NCBI GenBank assembly: GCA_946887105.1
Contig: CAMPKJ010000191.1
Span: forward strand, 1-9,436
Direction: 5' to 3'
Origin: an uncultured Acidobacteriota bacterium
Lineage (GTDB): Bacteria > Acidobacteriota > Thermoanaerobaculia > Gp7-AA8
Length of the DNA stretch: 9,436 nucleotides
A program made the translations under genes and the position numbers. Positions 6,376 through 9,436 of this stretch are shown here, piece after piece (positions within the stretch are counted from its first letter, which is position 1; the number at the start of each line of letters is the position of its first letter). The notes below the pieces were generated by a model that saw nothing but the letters and a program-made list of their open reading frames with translations, searched no databases and was not told where the DNA came from.

Positions 6376-8886
6376 ATGCGTCCATCCATCCGCACGAAGA
6401 TCGCGTTGCTGATGACGTTCCTGCTCGCGATCGTCTCGGTGGCCGTCTATCGCTACTTCCCGCAGCGACTGCACCGGCAGATCGTCGACGCGGTGGCGCA
6501 GAAGTCGGCCGCGCTCACCGGCATGGCCGCGCACAGCGTGGCCGCGGGTCTGCACGACCGCAATCCCGCGGCGGTCGCCGCCGCGCTGACCGGATTGCGC
6601 AGCAATCCCGATCTCGCCTATCTGGTCCTGCTCGACGAACGGGGTCAGGTCTTCTCCAGCTTCAACGAGCTGGTGGCGCGCCAGACCGCATACGAACAGC
6701 TGGGCATGACCGGCGCCGCCGCGCCGCGGCAGGTGGTGCAGGGCGGCGGTGAGCGCGTACGCACACCCGCGCCGGCGGTCTTCGGCGGCATCGCCGGCGA
6801 AGGGGCGATCTACCAGAGTATGGCGCCCGTGCGCCATCGCGGCCGAACCGTCGGACGGCTCTACACCGGCATGTCGCTCGAGGCAGCAAACGCCGACGCG
6901 GCGCGCAGCCGCGCCACCATCGCGCTGGTCACGGTGATCGCGTTCCTGATCGGCACGATCGCGGTGTTCGCCTTGAGCGCCGTCATCACCGGTCCGCTGC
7001 AGCGCATCGTGGAAACGACGGAAGACATCGCCGCGGGCGATTTCTCCAGGCGCGCCATTGTGAAGAGCGATGACGAAGTGGGCCACCTGGCGCGCTCGTT
7101 CAACCGGATGGTCGATCGCGTGGCCACCGCATACGCCGATCTCGAAGATCTCAACCGCACTCTGGAAACGCGCGTCGAGGAGCGGACGCGCGAGCTCGCG
7201 CAATCGGACGAGCGCTACCGGCTGCTGTTCGAGCGCAACCTGGCCGGCGTCTACATGGCCACCGAGCGCGGCAAGGTGATCGACTGCAACGAGGCGTGCG
7301 CGCGGCTCTTCGGCTACGCATCGCGCGAAGAGTTCCTGATCGACGGCGGGATCGAGTACATGCACCCGCACGAGCGCGACTCGATCATCCGCCGCCTGCG
7401 CGAGCACGGCACGGTGACGAACGAAGAAGTGGAGCTGCGCGGCCGCGACGACGCGTCGGTGTGGGCGCTCGAGAACGTGCGGCGCGTGGTCTCGGAGGAC
7501 GGCGGTCCGCCGATGCTGGAAGGCATTCTCCTCGACATCGGCGACCGCAAACGCGCCGAGCAGGAGATCGAGTTCAAGGCCTATCACGACGCGCTGACGC
7601 AGCTCCCGAACCGCACGCTGTTTCTCGACCGGCTGAACGTCGCGCTGGCGCAGGCGCAGCGCACGCAGAGTTGCCTGGCGGTGCTGTTCCTCGACCTCGA
7701 CGACATGAAGTCGATCAACGATACGTTCGGCCACGCCATCGGTGACCGCGTGCTGAAATGCGTGGCCGACCGGCTCACGGAGTCGTTGCGCTCCGGCGAT
7801 ACGGTCGCGCGCGTCGGCGGCGACGAGTTCCTGATCCTGCTGGCCATCGATGATCCATCCGAGGCGGAGGCGGTGGGGCGGAACATCCTCGCGCGTCTGT
7901 CGGAGGCGTTCACGGTCGACAACGACGAGCTCCATCTCACCACCAGCATCGGGGTGGCGCTCTATCCCGCGGACGGCGACGACGCGGAGGCGCTCATTCA
8001 TCATGCCGACGGCGCGATGTATCGCGTGAAGGAAACGGGCGGCCACGACGTGCAGCTGAGCAGCCGCACCGGGCGCCGCAACCTCGGACGTCTATCGCTC
8101 GAGGAGCAGCTCCGCGCCGCCATCGACCGCGACGAGTTCGTGCTGCACTACCAGCCGCAGGTGCACATCGACACCCGCTTTCTCAGCGGCGCCGAGGCGC
8201 TCGTGCGCTGGCAGCGTCCCGATGGTTCGCTGGTCGGTCCGGCCGGCTTCATCACCGTCTGCGAGCAGAGCGGCCTGATCACCGCACTCGGCGAGGTGGT
8301 GCTGACCAAGGCCTGCCAGCAGATGGTCGAATGGCAGAAGGTCGGCTCCGCGCCGCCGCGCATGGGCGTGAACGTCTCGGCGCGCCAGTTCTATCAAAAG
8401 GATTTCATCGGCATGGTGCAGCGCGTGCTGGTGTCGACCGGACTGGCGCCGGTGCGCCTCGAGCTCGAGATCACCGAGACCGTGGCGGTGCAGACCTCGC
8501 AACGCGCGCTGAGGATGCTGCAGGAGCTTCGCGCCATGGGCATCGCCGTGGCCGTCGACGACTTCGGCACCGGCCAGTCCTCGCTCAGCTACCTGAAGCG
8601 ATTCCCCGTCGATACCGTGAAGATCGACCGCAGCTTCGTGGCCGATCTCATCACCGGCTTCAACGACGAATGGATCATCACCGCCGTGCTGATGCTCGCC
8701 AATCATCTCGGGTTGCGCACCGTGGCCGAAGGCGTGGAATCGGAGGAGCAGGTGAACTTCCTCATCGGACACGATTGCCGCGAGCTGCAGGGCTATCTGA
8801 TCAGCCAGCCGATTCCCGGCGACTCGTTCGCGGAAAGGTTCCTGGCGCGAACGTCACCCGTCACTCTTCACCCTTCAGCGTTCTAA
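6376..8886 (+). CDS. Membrane-bound HAMP-PAS-GGDEF-EAL cyclic-di-GMP cyclase/phosphodiesterase
   Basis: This 836-residue protein turns over the second messenger c-di-GMP. An N-terminal membrane segment (about 8-27) is followed by an extracytoplasmic region (about 28-178) that looks like a Cache-type sensor but is not assigned. A second membrane segment (about 180-203) leads into HAMP (about 204-256), a coiled linker with ETRVEERTREL (264-274), and PAS (about 277-395). The GGDEF domain (about 400-560) has the intact catalytic GGDEF at 481-485 and an RxxD inhibitory site (R472, D475) exactly five residues upstream. The EAL domain (about 572-825) keeps the expected metal and catalytic residues: E607 of EAL, N666 of NVS, E698 of LEITE, D728-D729 of DDFGTG, K749, E785 of EGVE and Q805 of QGY. 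Both activities therefore look possible; family members are often biased to one. The ATG at 6376 is the only plausible start after the in-frame stop at 6352. It is divergent from the repeat protein and convergent with the GH26-like gene. Confidence 0.96.
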   Translation: MRPSIRTKIALLMTFLLAIVSVAVYRYFPQRLHRQIVDAVAQKSAALTGMAAHSVAAGLHDRNPAAVAAALTGLRSNPDLAYLVLLDERGQVFSSFNELVARQTAYEQLGMTGAAAPRQVVQGGGERVRTPAPAVFGGIAGEGAIYQSMAPVRHRGRTVGRLYTGMSLEAANADAARSRATIALVTVIAFLIGTIAVFALSAVITGPLQRIVETTEDIAAGDFSRRAIVKSDDEVGHLARSFNRMVDRVATAYADLEDLNRTLETRVEERTRELAQSDERYRLLFERNLAGVYMATERGKVIDCNEACARLFGYASREEFLIDGGIEYMHPHERDSIIRRLREHGTVTNEEVELRGRDDASVWALENVRRVVSEDGGPPMLEGILLDIGDRKRAEQEIEFKAYHDALTQLPNRTLFLDRLNVALAQAQRTQSCLAVLFLDLDDMKSINDTFGHAIGDRVLKCVADRLTESLRSGDTVARVGGDEFLILLAIDDPSEAEAVGRNILARLSEAFTVDNDELHLTTSIGVALYPADGDDAEALIHHADGAMYRVKETGGHDVQLSSRTGRRNLGRLSLEEQLRAAIDRDEFVLHYQPQVHIDTRFLSGAEALVRWQRPDGSLVGPAGFITVCEQSGLITALGEVVLTKACQQMVEWQKVGSAPPRMGVNVSARQFYQKDFIGMVQRVLVSTGLAPVRLELEITETVAVQTSQRALRMLQELRAMGIAVAVDDFGTGQSSLSYLKRFPVDTVKIDRSFVADLITGFNDEWIITAVLMLANHLGLRTVAEGVESEEQVNFLIGHDCRELQGYLISQPIPGDSFAERFLARTSPVTLHPSAF

Positions 8887-9436
8887 AGCGCGCTGTGGCG
8901 CGCGATCTCCGCCTCCACCACCTCGGATGCGCGCGGGCTCTGCAACACGCTCCAGTTCAGCGGGAACTGCGGTGAGATGGTGATGTCGTTCGTCTGATTG
9001 AAGAACACCACCGCGCGCACGCCGCGGCTGTACGTGTGCGTGAGGTGATAGAACGCCTGGCGGTACCACTCGGCCATGTCGCCGCCCTGCGCCAGCGTGC
9101 CGAACTCGCACAACATGATCGGCTTCTGCAGCCGCAGCAGTCCCGGGTACGCCTTCTCCAGGATCTGATGGAAGCTCCACCAGCGCGACCATGACGCGAT
9201 CGTGCCGTAATTGAGCACGCCCGTGCCGATCCAATCGACGAACTCCGGCCCCGGATAGTAGTACTCGAACCACGGCATGGAGATGTGCGGCGACCACACC
9301 CACAACACGTTCGTGGCGCCCATCTTCTGGAATACGAGATGCACGTGCCTCCACGCCGCGATGAAATCCTCGGGACGATTTCCGTTCTGCGGGCCCCACG
9401 GATAGCGATACGGATCGTTCATCTCGTGCGCGAAGC
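8883..9436 (-). CDS. GH26-like glycoside hydrolase, C-terminal part, open at right edge
   Basis: The frame is open to the right edge. The codons before the Met at 9422 read F-A-H-E, giving HEMNDPYRYPWG, which matches the GH26 acid/base motif HEMNG-x-WYPW. The Met is therefore internal and the gene starts beyond the window. After it come RPEDFIAAWRHVH and NVLWVWSP, then YYPGPEFVDWIG, all typical of GH26 beta-mannanases and relatives. The probable nucleophile is the Glu of LCEFGT, 106 residues after the acid/base Glu. This agrees with the roughly 108-residue spacing known for Cellvibrio Man26A. About 183 residues are visible. GH26 enzymes hydrolyse beta-linked mannans or related glucans; the substrate cannot be read here, and EMND in place of EMNG plus a missing N-terminus make mannanase activity uncertain. 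Exopolysaccharide-associated relatives of GH26 are an alternative. The TAG stop overlaps the stop of the convergent GGDEF-EAL gene. Confidence 0.85.
   Translation of the reverse strand, partial: FAHEMNDPYRYPWGPQNGNRPEDFIAAWRHVHLVFQKMGATNVLWVWSPHISMPWFEYYYPGPEFVDWIGTGVLNYGTIASWSRWWSFHQILEKAYPGLLRLQKPIMLCEFGTLAQGGDMAEWYRQAFYHLTHTYSRGVRAVVFFNQTNDITISPQFPLNWSVLQSPRASEVVEAEIARHSAL
8888..8903. terminator. Short GC hairpin at the convergent gene ends
   Basis: GCGCGC (8888-8893), loop TGTG, GCGCGC (8898-8903). It begins one base after the plus-strand stop and lies in the last codons of the minus-strand gene. Read on the minus strand the stem is followed by TTTAG, a very weak T-tract. It may serve as a small terminator for both genes, but in DNA this GC-rich a 6-bp GC palindrome could arise by chance. 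Confidence 0.25.

Noticed and set aside
6127..8046. Open frame of 639 codons on the minus strand, opposite the GGDEF-EAL gene
   Set aside because: It lies antisense to a clearly recognised gene and its translation is rich in Arg, His, Ala and Val with no domain pattern. This is the usual shadow frame in GC-rich DNA.

Overview
The window is GC-rich and densely coding. It holds four protein genes and no tRNA, rRNA, CRISPR array or insertion sequence that I can see. The contents are secreted proteins built from DUF11-type and carboxypeptidase-regulatory-like beta-sandwich repeats, a large GGDEF-EAL signalling protein and a GH26-like glycosidase. This mix suits a free-living, GC-rich Gram-negative bacterium. 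Acidobacteriota or a similar soil lineage is my guess from style only; no marker gene is present to fix the taxonomy.

Layout. Positions 1-4344 (minus strand) carry a large secreted DUF11-repeat protein whose 3' end lies beyond the left edge. The gene is interrupted by a perfect 821-bp tandem duplication (1814-2636 and 2635-3457). Because 821 is not a multiple of 3, the reading frame breaks at the junction and a stop follows at 2527. Removing one copy restores a single open frame of at least 1174 codons, so the ancestral gene was single-copy here. The duplication is either very recent or an assembly/scaffolding error. Positions 4345-4565 are intergenic and hold a perfect 12-bp inverted repeat. 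Positions 4566-6302 (minus) encode a complete 578-residue exported protein made of six beta-sandwich repeats. Positions 6303-6375 are a short divergent promoter region. Positions 6376-8886 (plus) encode an 836-residue membrane protein with an extracytoplasmic sensor region, HAMP, PAS, GGDEF and EAL domains, and apparently intact cyclase and phosphodiesterase motifs. From 8883 to the right edge (minus) lies the C-terminal part of a GH26-like glycoside hydrolase. Its stop codon overlaps that of the GGDEF-EAL gene.

How the genes may work together. The two exported repeat proteins lie in the same direction and may form a surface or adhesion module. The c-di-GMP enzyme is divergent from one of them and convergent with a polysaccharide-active enzyme. 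A link between c-di-GMP, surface proteins and exopolysaccharide is plausible from established c-di-GMP biology, but here it is inference from adjacency only. I found no clear candidate for a wholly new system. The items most worth a second look are the frame-breaking duplication and the unassigned N-terminal domain of the DUF11 protein.
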